The notes under the pieces: model-generated
Databases searched by the model: none
What the model saw: only the letters and a program-made list of their open reading frames with translations
Told to the model about the DNA's origin: nothing
DNA from: UMGS1649 sp045659265
GTDB taxonomy: Bacteria > Bacillota > Clostridia > TANB77 > CAG-465
Reading direction: 5' to 3'
Assembly: GCA_045659265.1 (NCBI GenBank)
Contig: JAZOWO010000084.1
Span: 1 to 6,642 of the forward strand
DNA: 6,642 nucleotides
Part shown: positions 1-5,533 of the stretch, piece by piece
How positions within the stretch are numbered: the first letter of the stretch is position 1
Layout of the letters: every line of letters begins with the position of its first letter
Program-made: the position numbers and the translations under genes

Positions 1-753
1 AAAGCATTAGCTTACGAACTATTTGATAGAGAGGATGCAATTGTACGCTTAGATATGTCTGAGTATATGGAATCTCACAGTGTATCTAAATTAATAGGCT
101 CACCTCCAGGATATGTGGGATTTGATGATGCTGGATACTTAACAGAAAAAGTTAGAAGAAATCCATATAGCATAATTCTATTTGATGAAATAGAAAAAGC
201 ACATCCAAGTATATACAATATACTACTTCAAATTCTTGAAGATGGTAGACTTACAGATTCTCAAGGTAAAACTGTATCTTTCAAAAACACAATTGTTATT
301 CTTACTTCAAACCTAGGAACTAACTTTAAGAATGACGGATTTGGTTTTGCTAACGAAAAAATAGAATCAGATATGTTAGCCATGAAAGTTGAAGGAGCAC
401 TTAAGGACTATTTCTCACCAGAATTCTTAAACAGAATAGATGATACAATAGTATTTAACAAGTTAACAAAAGAAAATGCTTTAGCTATTACTAAGTTGCT
501 TGTTAATGAGTATGTAGAAGACATCAAGAAAAAACGCATAAAAATATCTTATACCGATGAACTTATTAAATTCATTACAGAAAAAGGATTTAACGATAAG
601 TTTGGCGCAAGACCTTTAAGAAGAGCTATTACAAAACACATTGAAGATACTATAGCTTTAGGATATATTAAAGGCGAACTTAAAGAAAACAAACAATATT
701 TAGTAGATGTAAAAGATAATAATGTTATTATCTTACCTTCTACTGAAGAATAA
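1..753 (+). CDS. clpC: ATP-dependent Clp protease ATP-binding subunit ClpC, C-terminal part (partial at left edge)
   Basis: This is the last 250 residues of a Hsp100/Clp unfoldase, a cytoplasmic hexamer that unfolds proteins with ATP and threads them into the ClpP protease. The reading frame is open from base 1; the N-domain, first AAA+ module and second Walker A lie outside the window. Visible residues show the second AAA+ module: pore loop GYVG (37-40), Walker B ILFDEIEKAHP (59-69), sensor-1 LTSN (101-104), arginine finger in FLNRID (about 145) and the D2-small domain with sensor-2 GARPLRR (202-208). A short insertion with FGF (114-116) sits where ClpC/ClpA/ClpX carry the ClpP-binding loop and ClpB does not. 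That loop and the GSPPG and EKVRR wording favour ClpC over ClpB. ClpE cannot be fully excluded without the N-terminus. The end is natural (TAA), followed by a hairpin. Whether the ctsR-mcsA-mcsB genes that often precede clpC are present cannot be seen. Confidence 0.92.
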   Translation, partial: KALAYELFDREDAIVRLDMSEYMESHSVSKLIGSPPGYVGFDDAGYLTEKVRRNPYSIILFDEIEKAHPSIYNILLQILEDGRLTDSQGKTVSFKNTIVILTSNLGTNFKNDGFGFANEKIESDMLAMKVEGALKDYFSPEFLNRIDDTIVFNKLTKENALAITKLLVNEYVEDIKKKRIKISYTDELIKFITEKGFNDKFGARPLRRAITKHIEDTIALGYIKGELKENKQYLVDVKDNNVIILPSTEE

Positions 754-770
754 TATGTATATTATAGCTT

Positions 771-813
771 TTTGCTCACAAGTATGATATAATGCTTGTG
801 GGCAAATATTTTA
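771..813 (+). terminator. Hairpin after clpC, probable weak intrinsic terminator
   Basis: Two 12-base arms, TTTGCTCACAAG (771-782) and CTTGTGGGCAAA (795-806), pair fully in RNA with one U-G wobble around a 12-base loop. The hairpin starts 17 bases after the clpC stop codon. The following TATTTTA is a poor U tract, so termination may be incomplete. The loop contains a promoter -10 element, listed separately. Confidence 0.6.
785..793 (+). promoter_or_regulatory. Extended -10 promoter for the 844-1278 gene
   Basis: TGATATAAT gives a perfect TATAAT (788-793) with the TG of an extended -10 one base upstream. There is no good -35 at 16-18 bases distance (TAGCTT at 765-770 is poor), which extended -10 promoters can tolerate. 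Predicted start is near base 800, leaving a leader of about 44 bases before the ATG at 844. The element lies wholly in the loop of the clpC hairpin. Confidence 0.5.
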
Positions 814-843
814 CTCTAACAATAATTTAAAGGAGAAACATAT

Positions 844-1278
844 ATGAAAGACAAGCACTTATTCGCTATGATGATTCCCACCTGTTTAGTTCTTGCATTT
901 TTCTTCATCTTTATGGCAGTAACCGCAACCAAAGGTCCGGTTTCTTTGACAAACGATGAAGTTGCATTCTACGAGAACGCAGCAGTAAGCTACCTTAACA
1001 AAGAATCCACACCACACAGTTCCAATGCAAACGAAACTATTAGATACATCCAAGGGAAAGACAAAGTAACCGTTATGTCTCAAAATATCTTCAAAGAAAC
1101 CGTAACAGTTTCTTTGGATAACGGCAATTTCCTTACAAAGGTAAATGCTCCTAACGTTAACTTTACTGGTTGTATCATCTTCCACTCTGTTTTAGCTACA
1201 ATAGCTATCGGTGGTGCAATTGCCTTTTTGTGGGGAGCAACAGATGAATTAAGGTCAAGCAAGCAAAAAGCACGGTAA
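844..1278 (+). CDS. Small unrecognised protein with two membrane segments
   Basis: This 144-residue protein matches no family I recognise. It has a short basic N-terminus, a first hydrophobic segment (about residues 6-28), a polar stretch of about 80 residues (29-107), a second hydrophobic segment (about 108-130) and a basic tail ending RSSKQKAR. Lysine and arginine at both ends suggest that both termini are inside and the middle domain is outside the cell. There is no lipobox and no recognisable enzyme motif. Translation starts at ATG 844 after an AAAGGAG site (829-835), and the gene has its own likely promoter. By hand count its G+C is about 39 %, against about 31 % for the same length of clpC, and it uses more C-ending codons such as ACC and AAC, which hints at a different origin. 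Its stop codon is in the loop of the terminator hairpin. Function unknown; the gene itself is well supported by start signal, length and terminator. Confidence 0.8.
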   Translation: MKDKHLFAMMIPTCLVLAFFFIFMAVTATKGPVSLTNDEVAFYENAAVSYLNKESTPHSSNANETIRYIQGKDKVTVMSQNIFKETVTVSLDNGNFLTKVNAPNVNFTGCIIFHSVLATIAIGGAIAFLWGATDELRSSKQKAR

Positions 1279-1296
1279 TACCGTGCTTTTTCTTTT
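1265..1296 (+). terminator. Strong intrinsic terminator overlapping the gene's stop codon
   Basis: AAAAAGCACGG (1265-1275) and CCGTGCTTTTT (1281-1291) form a perfect 11-bp stem with loop TAATA, followed by CTTTT. The TAA stop codon (1276-1278) of the small membrane protein is in the loop, so the last four sense codons form the 5' arm. Read leftward the same stem is followed by T residues too, so it could also stop transcripts arriving on the - strand. Confidence 0.9.
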
Positions 1297-1313
1297 ACAT
1301 TCTAAATATATTT

Positions 1314-1342
1314 GCGACTATGCTAATCGCTATTTTTTTCTT
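1314..1342 (+). terminator. Second, weak hairpin with T tract
   Basis: GCGA (1314-1317) pairs with TCGC (1327-1330), and the arms extend by two pairs across one mismatch. It is followed by TATTTTTTTCTT. This may act as a back-up to the strong terminator just upstream. Read leftward the mismatch becomes a G-U pair, but only a short AT run follows. The stem is short, hence the low confidence. Confidence 0.35.
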
Positions 1343-1377
1343 TCCCAATTCCTTGCTTTACAAACATTGTAACTTAC

Positions 1378-1406
1378 TTTTGTACTACATCTATTTTGAG
1401 TATAAT
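1378..1406 (+). promoter_or_regulatory. Possible + strand promoter facing the orphan ribosome binding site
   Basis: A perfect TATAAT (1401-1406) has TTTTGT (1378-1383) 17 bases upstream, or TTGTAC (1380-1385) at a short 15-base spacing. Neither -35 is good. A transcript from about 1413 would run rightward and be antisense to the Shine-Dalgarno site at 1432-1441 on the other strand. No gene follows on the + strand before 4668. Confidence 0.25.
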
Positions 1407-1441
1407 AATCCTATGCAAAAATATATCGTGTTCACCTCCTT
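1391..1441 (-). other. Orphan perfect Shine-Dalgarno site with a 14-codon frame
   Basis: Read leftward, AAGGAGGTGA (1441 to 1432) is a ten-base match to the sequence complementary to the 16S rRNA 3' end. Eight bases after AGGAGG, where a start codon is expected, there is an in-frame ATA (1426-1424). The only conventional start in that frame is the GTG within the site itself (1435-1433), giving MNTIYFCIGLLYSK and a TAG stop (1393-1391). A TTG farther on opens another 14-codon frame. This could be a short hydrophobic peptide, the remains of one whose ATG decayed to ATA, or chance. I do not call it a coding gene. Confidence 0.3.
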
Positions 1442-1549
1442 CGTGTAGTTTTATTAATTAAATGATGTTTTGGATATTATTGCGAATGCAATTAGATAAA
1501 AATATTTGTGAAAAAATTAAATAAAAAATTGTAACAACAAGGTAGCAGC

Positions 1550-1578
1550 ATTATATACTATGTTGTTTATCTACTCAA
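1550..1578 (-). promoter_or_regulatory. Leftward sigma-A-type promoter in the intergenic region
   Basis: Read on the - strand: TTGAGT (1578-1573), a 17-base spacer, and a perfect TATAAT (1555-1550), with predicted start near 1543. It lies just beyond the terminator of the comEC/BofC-like operon, so it defines a separate unit of about 230-280 bases running toward the hairpins at 1314-1330 and 1265-1291. The only translation signal downstream is the orphan Shine-Dalgarno site at 1441-1432. Confidence 0.5.
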
Positions 1579-1609
1579 GCATTTAGACAAAACTTTACAA
1601 AACTCGAAG

Positions 1610-1650
1610 AAAAGCGACAAAATATTGTATATTAATATCTTGCCGCTTTT
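1610..1650 (-). terminator. Terminator of the comEC/BofC-like operon
   Basis: Read leftward, AAAAGCGGCAAGATATT (1650-1634) pairs along all 17 bases with the arm at 1626-1610 around a 7-base loop. Two of the pairs are G-U wobbles that would be A-C mismatches in + strand RNA, so the hairpin is suited to the - strand. The 3' arm ends in CUUUUCUU. It begins four bases after the stop codon of the BofC-like gene. Confidence 0.8.
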
Positions 1651-1654
1651 ATTT

Positions 1655-2239
1655 TTAACTCTCTATATCTTCTATTAAAAGAAGTAGCTCCTCTATATCA
1701 TCTACAAGAATTCCTTCTTTTAACTTTTCTCTTATTCCTTCTCTAATAGTTTCTATTGTTATTTCTGTATCTTGGTAAAACTCAAATTCGCCCGTCAAAT
1801 TAATTCTATATATCTTCACAGTACCTTCTTCAAATATTACTTTATAATGATTTAAGCATTTTCCTGTATGTACCTTTTGGTATATTAAAAGACCTTCTTC
1901 TACACCTATTAGCCTATATCCCAAATCCCTATCATCTACCTCGTGCTTCATATTATCTACAGTTGTATTTTCATACTTTTCTTCCGAATCTATAGTATGC
2001 CCACACTCTGGATATACATCTGTATATTTAACAAATACATCAATTAACGGTTCGTCTTGTTTAGTTTCTTCTACATAAGGCTCTACAACTACATCTACTT
2101 TTTTATTTGAAGAAGCTATTACCTCTTTATATTCTTTTTTATTCTCTTTTCCTAGTCCTACTCCTATATATATTCCCACAACAAAAAATAATATTAACGA
2201 TACTCCCAATAATATTTTATATAACGATTCAGTTCTCAT
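1655..2239 (-). CDS. BofC-like membrane-anchored protein (BofC C-terminal domain)
   Basis: This 194-residue protein has one N-terminal membrane segment (about residues 9-30) with no clear cleavage site, a charged linker (31-65) and an extracytoplasmic domain (about 66-194). From memory the domain lines up along its length with Bacillus subtilis BofC: GYRLIGVEEGLLIYQK (107-122) with the BofC stretch ending GYVLFRKQ, then a beta segment, then EKLKEGILVDDIEELLLLIE (171-190) with the BofC end LLKGIPFRTKAEFEDVIEHM. BofC acts in the forespore intermembrane space of sporulating bacilli, restraining the SpoIVB protease that triggers pro-sigma-K processing; the role in this organism is inferred only. 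Unlike my recollection of B. subtilis BofC, it has Cys79-x-His81 and Cys128-x-x-His131. Translation starts at ATG 2239 after AGGTG (2249-2245), 37 bases downstream of comEC, so the two genes are probably co-transcribed. No symbol is given because orthology to bofC is not proven. Confidence 0.7.
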   Translation of the reverse strand: MRTESLYKILLGVSLILFFVVGIYIGVGLGKENKKEYKEVIASSNKKVDVVVEPYVEETKQDEPLIDVFVKYTDVYPECGHTIDSEEKYENTTVDNMKHEVDDRDLGYRLIGVEEGLLIYQKVHTGKCLNHYKVIFEEGTVKIYRINLTGEFEFYQDTEITIETIREGIREKLKEGILVDDIEELLLLIEDIES

Positions 2240-2276
2240 ATTCTCACCTATCTTTAAGAATATTTTGAACCGTTTT

Positions 2277-4523
2277 TTATAATTTATTCAAATTAAATTT
2301 AATATATCCAACTTTTTCTGTTATATATATTTGCACATTATTTTCTTTCAAAACTTCTAAAGTGTCCTTATGCGGATGACCGTAATATTTTTCTTTTGCA
2401 GATATTACTGCATATTTAGGTAACACTTTTTCTATATATTCCTTACTCGTAGAAGTTTTAGAACCATGATGTCCAACTTTTAATATTTCTATACCCTTAA
2501 ATATATTACTATAGCTATATTTTTCTAAAAGTATTTTTTCCGTTTCATGCGTTGCATCTCCCATATATATAACATCTTTATCTTTTATGCTAATTTTACA
2601 AACTAACGAATTAGTATTTAGTCCCTCTTTATCTTCCCTAGATAATATTTCTTTATCGTCCGGCAACAAAATTTCTACTTGTATATCCCCAAAACTAAAG
2701 TTATCCCCTGATTCCACACATATACTTTCTAAATTATATTCTTTTACTATTCTTAAAAAATTAATATATTCCTCTGTTTCACCAAATGGTTTAGCATAAA
2801 TTATTTTATTAACTTTATACTCTTTAACAAAACTTTCTAATCCATTAATATGATCACTATGCATATGAGATAATATTACAGCATCTATTTTCTTTATATT
2901 CATCTTTTTGAAATATCCATTTATGCTGTTATATGCAAGTGTGGTTTTCATCGAACCAATATCCACAACAAGCATGTTTTCTCCGTTTTTTATTAAAGAA
3001 AGTTCCCCTTGTCCCACATTAAAGAAAGATATATAGTTATCTAAAAATTTGAAATATATACTTGAAAACAAAATGCACAAGGTAAATACAATTATGCAGA
3101 TGCATTGCATCAAAGTATATTTTTTTAATTTTAGTTTCTTTTTAGTATATACTTTTGTTAAATACAATCTTAGATATATTAAAAATACAGAGATATAATA
3201 TGTTAGAATTGCAATAATATTTAAGTCCATTACATTAATGTCTAAAGAAATATGCCTAAAAAAATTAATAAAAAGCAAAAGGATTATTATACAAAAGCTT
3301 AATAATTTGGATATTATGTATGAAACAATTGGCATCCACGAAAAAACAACGTATACCGAACCCAAAACTGTTATTACACTTGAAATAATCCCGCAAAAAA
3401 CATTAGACAATATACTTGTTAAAGATATTAAATTAAATGAATTTACTTGAACCGGAAAAATTAAAATTTGAATAGATAATGTTAAAAACAAATTAGTTAA
3501 AAGTATATCCAGCATACTCTTTACACTTTTGCTTTTTACTTTTAGCAATACTTTTTGTTTTGCATCAGTAAAATATGGATTAAACAAAACAATTCCAAAA
3601 GTAGCTAAAACAGATAGAATAAATCCCGTATTTAATATACTAAAAGGCGCATAAATTAGAATTAATAGTATGGTTAACAAAAGATTATTAAGTGTACTTC
3701 TTTCTTTTCCACTCTTTCTTTTTTCTAAGTTTTGTAACGTACATATTATACACATTATCCCCGCCCTTAAGGTAGATAAGCTTGCTCCTGTAAGTATTAT
3801 ATATATGACTATTACCATTATACTAAAAAACTTACTCACATTTTTCCTTAGCTTACATCCACTAAACACAATTGTTACTACCGTTACTAACCCAACTATA
3901 TTTGAACCAGATATAGCCATCATATGACTTACGCCCGCTTTTTCAAAGTCTGTTTTTATTTCTTCGTCTATATCTAATGTATCTCCATAAATTATGCTTT
4001 TTGCTATAACAGAATATTTATTATCCATATATTTATCTAAAGTATTACCTAGATATTCTTTATACATATGTATACATTTTATTATTTTCTCTTTAATATT
4101 TAATTTGTATTCTACCTTCCCTATTATTTTGTTTGCTACTATTTCACCATAAATATTATTAGAATACAAATAATATTTGTATTTAAACTCACCTGGATTA
4201 TTCATAATCTCCGGCATTTGTATCTTGCCATTTATTTTAATAACATCACCATATTTTAGATTTGTATATTCTTCCCACATAGCTTTACTTATTCCATCAG
4301 ACATATATATCTTTAATATGAACTTATGATTAAACTTTTCTCCTATTTTTACATTATACGTAACTGAACTTTCTGTTTTCTTTCTTAATGATTCCACATA
4401 TACCTTCTCATTAGAAACATATTTATCTTCTGGATATTTAGTGGTAAAAAAATATGCTTTTAATAAAATTAATAGAATAAAAAACATTATGATTAAAAAT
4501 TTACTTTTGTTTATATTTTTCAT
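2277..4523 (-). CDS. comEC: ComEC/Rec2-family DNA internalisation protein
   Basis: ComEC is the inner-membrane channel that passes single-stranded DNA into the cytoplasm during transformation; its C-terminal metallo-beta-lactamase-like domain is thought to degrade the other strand. Numbered from the ATG at 4523 (748 residues): a first membrane segment (about 8-26), an external OB-like region with NNPGEF (108-113), the Competence domain opening with YGDTLDI (179-185) and SHMMAISGSNI (199-209), many membrane segments to about 490, then the nuclease-like domain. The latter shows FNVGQGE (501-507), HMHSDH (553-558), MGDA (654-657), GHHGS (684-688) and GHPH (715-718), so the metal ligands look intact. 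Length is normal for the family. An in-frame TTG at 4559 would add 12 residues but has no ribosome binding site and forms a promoter -35 box. ATG 4523 also lacks a Shine-Dalgarno site. The frame is closed upstream by TAA (4589-4587). The BofC-like gene follows at once; the gene is divergent from the POR operon. Confidence 0.93.
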   Translation of the reverse strand: MKNINKSKFLIIMFFILLILLKAYFFTTKYPEDKYVSNEKVYVESLRKKTESSVTYNVKIGEKFNHKFILKIYMSDGISKAMWEEYTNLKYGDVIKINGKIQMPEIMNNPGEFKYKYYLYSNNIYGEIVANKIIGKVEYKLNIKEKIIKCIHMYKEYLGNTLDKYMDNKYSVIAKSIIYGDTLDIDEEIKTDFEKAGVSHMMAISGSNIVGLVTVVTIVFSGCKLRKNVSKFFSIMVIVIYIILTGASLSTLRAGIMCIICTLQNLEKRKSGKERSTLNNLLLTILLILIYAPFSILNTGFILSVLATFGIVLFNPYFTDAKQKVLLKVKSKSVKSMLDILLTNLFLTLSIQILIFPVQVNSFNLISLTSILSNVFCGIISSVITVLGSVYVVFSWMPIVSYIISKLLSFCIIILLLFINFFRHISLDINVMDLNIIAILTYYISVFLIYLRLYLTKVYTKKKLKLKKYTLMQCICIIVFTLCILFSSIYFKFLDNYISFFNVGQGELSLIKNGENMLVVDIGSMKTTLAYNSINGYFKKMNIKKIDAVILSHMHSDHINGLESFVKEYKVNKIIYAKPFGETEEYINFLRIVKEYNLESICVESGDNFSFGDIQVEILLPDDKEILSREDKEGLNTNSLVCKISIKDKDVIYMGDATHETEKILLEKYSYSNIFKGIEILKVGHHGSKTSTSKEYIEKVLPKYAVISAKEKYYGHPHKDTLEVLKENNVQIYITEKVGYIKFNLNKL

Positions 4524-4530
4524 GTTAGAA

Positions 4531-4559
4531 ATTATACTTGTTATTTTAACTTTTTGCAA
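4531..4559 (-). promoter_or_regulatory. Promoter of comEC, predicted to give a leaderless mRNA
   Basis: Read on the - strand: TTGCAA (4559-4554), exactly 17 bases, then a perfect TATAAT (4536-4531). The expected start point is 4524 or 4523, immediately before or at the A of the ATG chosen for comEC. The other possible start (TTG 4559) lies inside the -35 element. No better - strand promoter was found between here and the POR genes. Confidence 0.5.
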
Positions 4560-4600
4560 AAAATATTTTCTGTCGAAATGTGTAAGTTATACGCATTTTC

Positions 4601-4630
4601 TTGACTATTCTCCCCTTGGTGATATATACT
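4601..4630 (+). promoter_or_regulatory. Promoter of the POR operon
   Basis: TTGACT (4601-4606) is five of six to the -35 consensus. Two overlapping -10 readings fit: TATATA (4623-4628), 16-base spacing with an extended TG at 4620-4621, or TATACT (4625-4630), 18-base spacing. Start is predicted near 4635-4637, giving a leader of about 30 bases with AGGAGG at 4656-4661. No Rex-type palindrome or other operator was recognised. Confidence 0.55.
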
Positions 4631-4667
4631 TAAGGTAGTTTATATAATATATACTAGGAGGATTTTT

Positions 4668-5237
4668 ATGATAGAAATTAGATGGCACGGCCGTGGCGGT
4701 CAAGGTGCAAAAACTGCATCATTATTACTTGCCGACGTTGCTTTTAATACAGGTAAATATATTCAAGGATTTCCAGAATACGGTCCTGAAAGAATGGGTG
4801 CACCACTTACTGCATACAACAGAATAGATGATGAACCTATAAGAATACACTCTAACATATATGAACCAAACTATGTAGTAGTTGTTGATGACACTCTTGT
4901 AGGTCCAGTAGATGTTGCAAAAGGCATTGATCCAAACGGTGCAATTCTTATTAACAGTTCTTTAGAACCTTCTGTAATAAAGGAAAAACTTAAAGATGTA
5001 AATGTAAAAATATATACAATAGACGCTTCTAAAATAGCGCTTGAAACAATAGGTTCTAACTTCCCTAATACAGCACTTCTTGCTGCTATTATTAAAGTTA
5101 CAGGTTTAATGTCTAAAGACGATTTAGAAAAAAATATGTTAGATTCATTCAAACATAAATTTGCTAAAAAGCCTGAAGTTATTGAACCTAATATGCAAGC
5201 AGTAAGACGCGCATATGATGAAGTTAAGGAGGTATAA
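4668..5237 (+). CDS. porG: Pyruvate:ferredoxin oxidoreductase, gamma subunit
   Basis: This 189-residue protein is a full-length gamma subunit of the four-subunit 2-oxoacid:ferredoxin oxidoreductases. The whole enzyme converts pyruvate and CoA to acetyl-CoA and CO2 and passes two electrons to ferredoxin in the cytoplasm. The N-terminal stretch RWHGRGGQGAKTAS (5-18) and FPEYGPERMGAP (35-46) are hallmarks of the family and closely resemble Thermotoga maritima PorG as I recall it. The rest fits the usual Rossmann-like gamma domain with VVVVDDTL (about 69-76). Start is ATG 4668, six bases after AGGAGG. It is the first gene of the operon; the delta gene begins two bases after its stop, and the delta ribosome binding site lies within the last codons. 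The same family includes 2-oxoisovalerate and 2-oxoglutarate enzymes; the gamma-delta-alpha order and the closeness to Thermotoga POR favour pyruvate, but the substrate is not proven. Confidence 0.9.
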   Translation: MIEIRWHGRGGQGAKTASLLLADVAFNTGKYIQGFPEYGPERMGAPLTAYNRIDDEPIRIHSNIYEPNYVVVVDDTLVGPVDVAKGIDPNGAILINSSLEPSVIKEKLKDVNVKIYTIDASKIALETIGSNFPNTALLAAIIKVTGLMSKDDLEKNMLDSFKHKFAKKPEVIEPNMQAVRRAYDEVKEV

Positions 5238-5239
5238 CA

Positions 5240-5533
5240 ATGGTAAATGATAAAATGGGTGCAAAAGAACTTCCTTTAGCTGGTATTATTACTGAATCTG
5301 GGAACTCAGAAAAGTTCAATACTGGTGAATGGAGAAACAAAAGACCTGTTCACGATAAAGAAAAATGCAAACACTGTATGATGTGTATATTACCTTGTCC
5401 AGATAATGCTACTTGCCATAAAGATGGCGTTATGACAGGTATAGATTATACTAAATGTAAAGGATGTGGAATATGCGCAAGCGTATGTCCATTTAAAGCA
5501 ATACATATGGAAGATGAAGGAGGTAATAACTAA
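5240..5533 (+). CDS. porD: Pyruvate:ferredoxin oxidoreductase, delta subunit (2x[4Fe-4S] ferredoxin)
   Basis: This 97-residue ferredoxin-like subunit carries electrons from the TPP/[4Fe-4S] centre of the beta subunit toward external ferredoxin. Two complete cluster motifs are visible: C43-x2-C46-x2-C49-x3-C53-Pro and C73-x2-C76-x2-C79-x3-C83-Pro. The 40-residue N-terminal extension with LPLAGII (11-17) and TGEWRNKRPV (28-37) is typical of POR delta subunits rather than free ferredoxins. There is an extra cysteine at 59. Translation begins at ATG 5240, seven bases after AAGGAGG (5226-5232), which itself lies in the end of the gamma gene. The stop codon overlaps the alpha start (TAATG), so translation of delta and alpha is probably coupled. 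Confidence 0.92.
   Translation: MVNDKMGAKELPLAGIITESGNSEKFNTGEWRNKRPVHDKEKCKHCMMCILPCPDNATCHKDGVMTGIDYTKCKGCGICASVCPFKAIHMEDEGGNN

Larger units (their letters stand above)
1292..1609. other. Intergenic stretch without an ordinary gene
   Basis: This region lies between convergent transcription units. It contains the weak hairpin at 1314-1330, the two opposed promoter candidates, the orphan ribosome binding site, and a very AT-rich part (about 1490-1530). Near 1534-1567, AACAACA and TGTTGTT can pair, with GTAG/CTAC partners competing. I see no tRNA, recognisable riboswitch or T-box, and no repeat array. Confidence 0.6.

Noticed and set aside
886..1262. Open frames on the - strand opposite the small membrane-protein gene (886-1185 and 1080-1262)
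   Set aside because: They lie wholly within a better-supported + strand gene with its own start signal and terminator. The predicted proteins are irregular, cysteine-rich or low-complexity, with no ribosome binding site.
1531..1576. Riboswitch or T-box in the intergenic stretch, suggested by the competing AACAACA/TGTTGTT and GTAG/CTAC pairings
   Set aside because: No conserved T-box or riboswitch core was recognised, the pairings are short and imperfect, and no gene of normal size lies downstream on either strand.
4524..4559. TTG at 4559 as the start of comEC, adding 12 residues
   Set aside because: There is no Shine-Dalgarno site upstream, and this TTG is the first triplet of a well-spaced TTGCAA-17-TATAAT promoter. 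The ATG at 4523 gives a usual short basic N-terminus before the first membrane segment.
2587..4638. Four + strand open frames within or overlapping comEC (2587-2799, 3238-3450, 3670-3927, 4441-4638)
   Set aside because: They are antisense to conserved ComEC motifs and membrane segments; their apparent hydrophobicity comes from the complementary strand.
4560..4667. Rex or other redox operator upstream of the POR operon
   Set aside because: No TTGTGA-type inverted repeat or other convincing palindrome is present between the two divergent promoters.
4871..5152. - strand frame opposite porG
   Set aside because: It is a shadow of the conserved POR gamma coding sequence, with no start signal.
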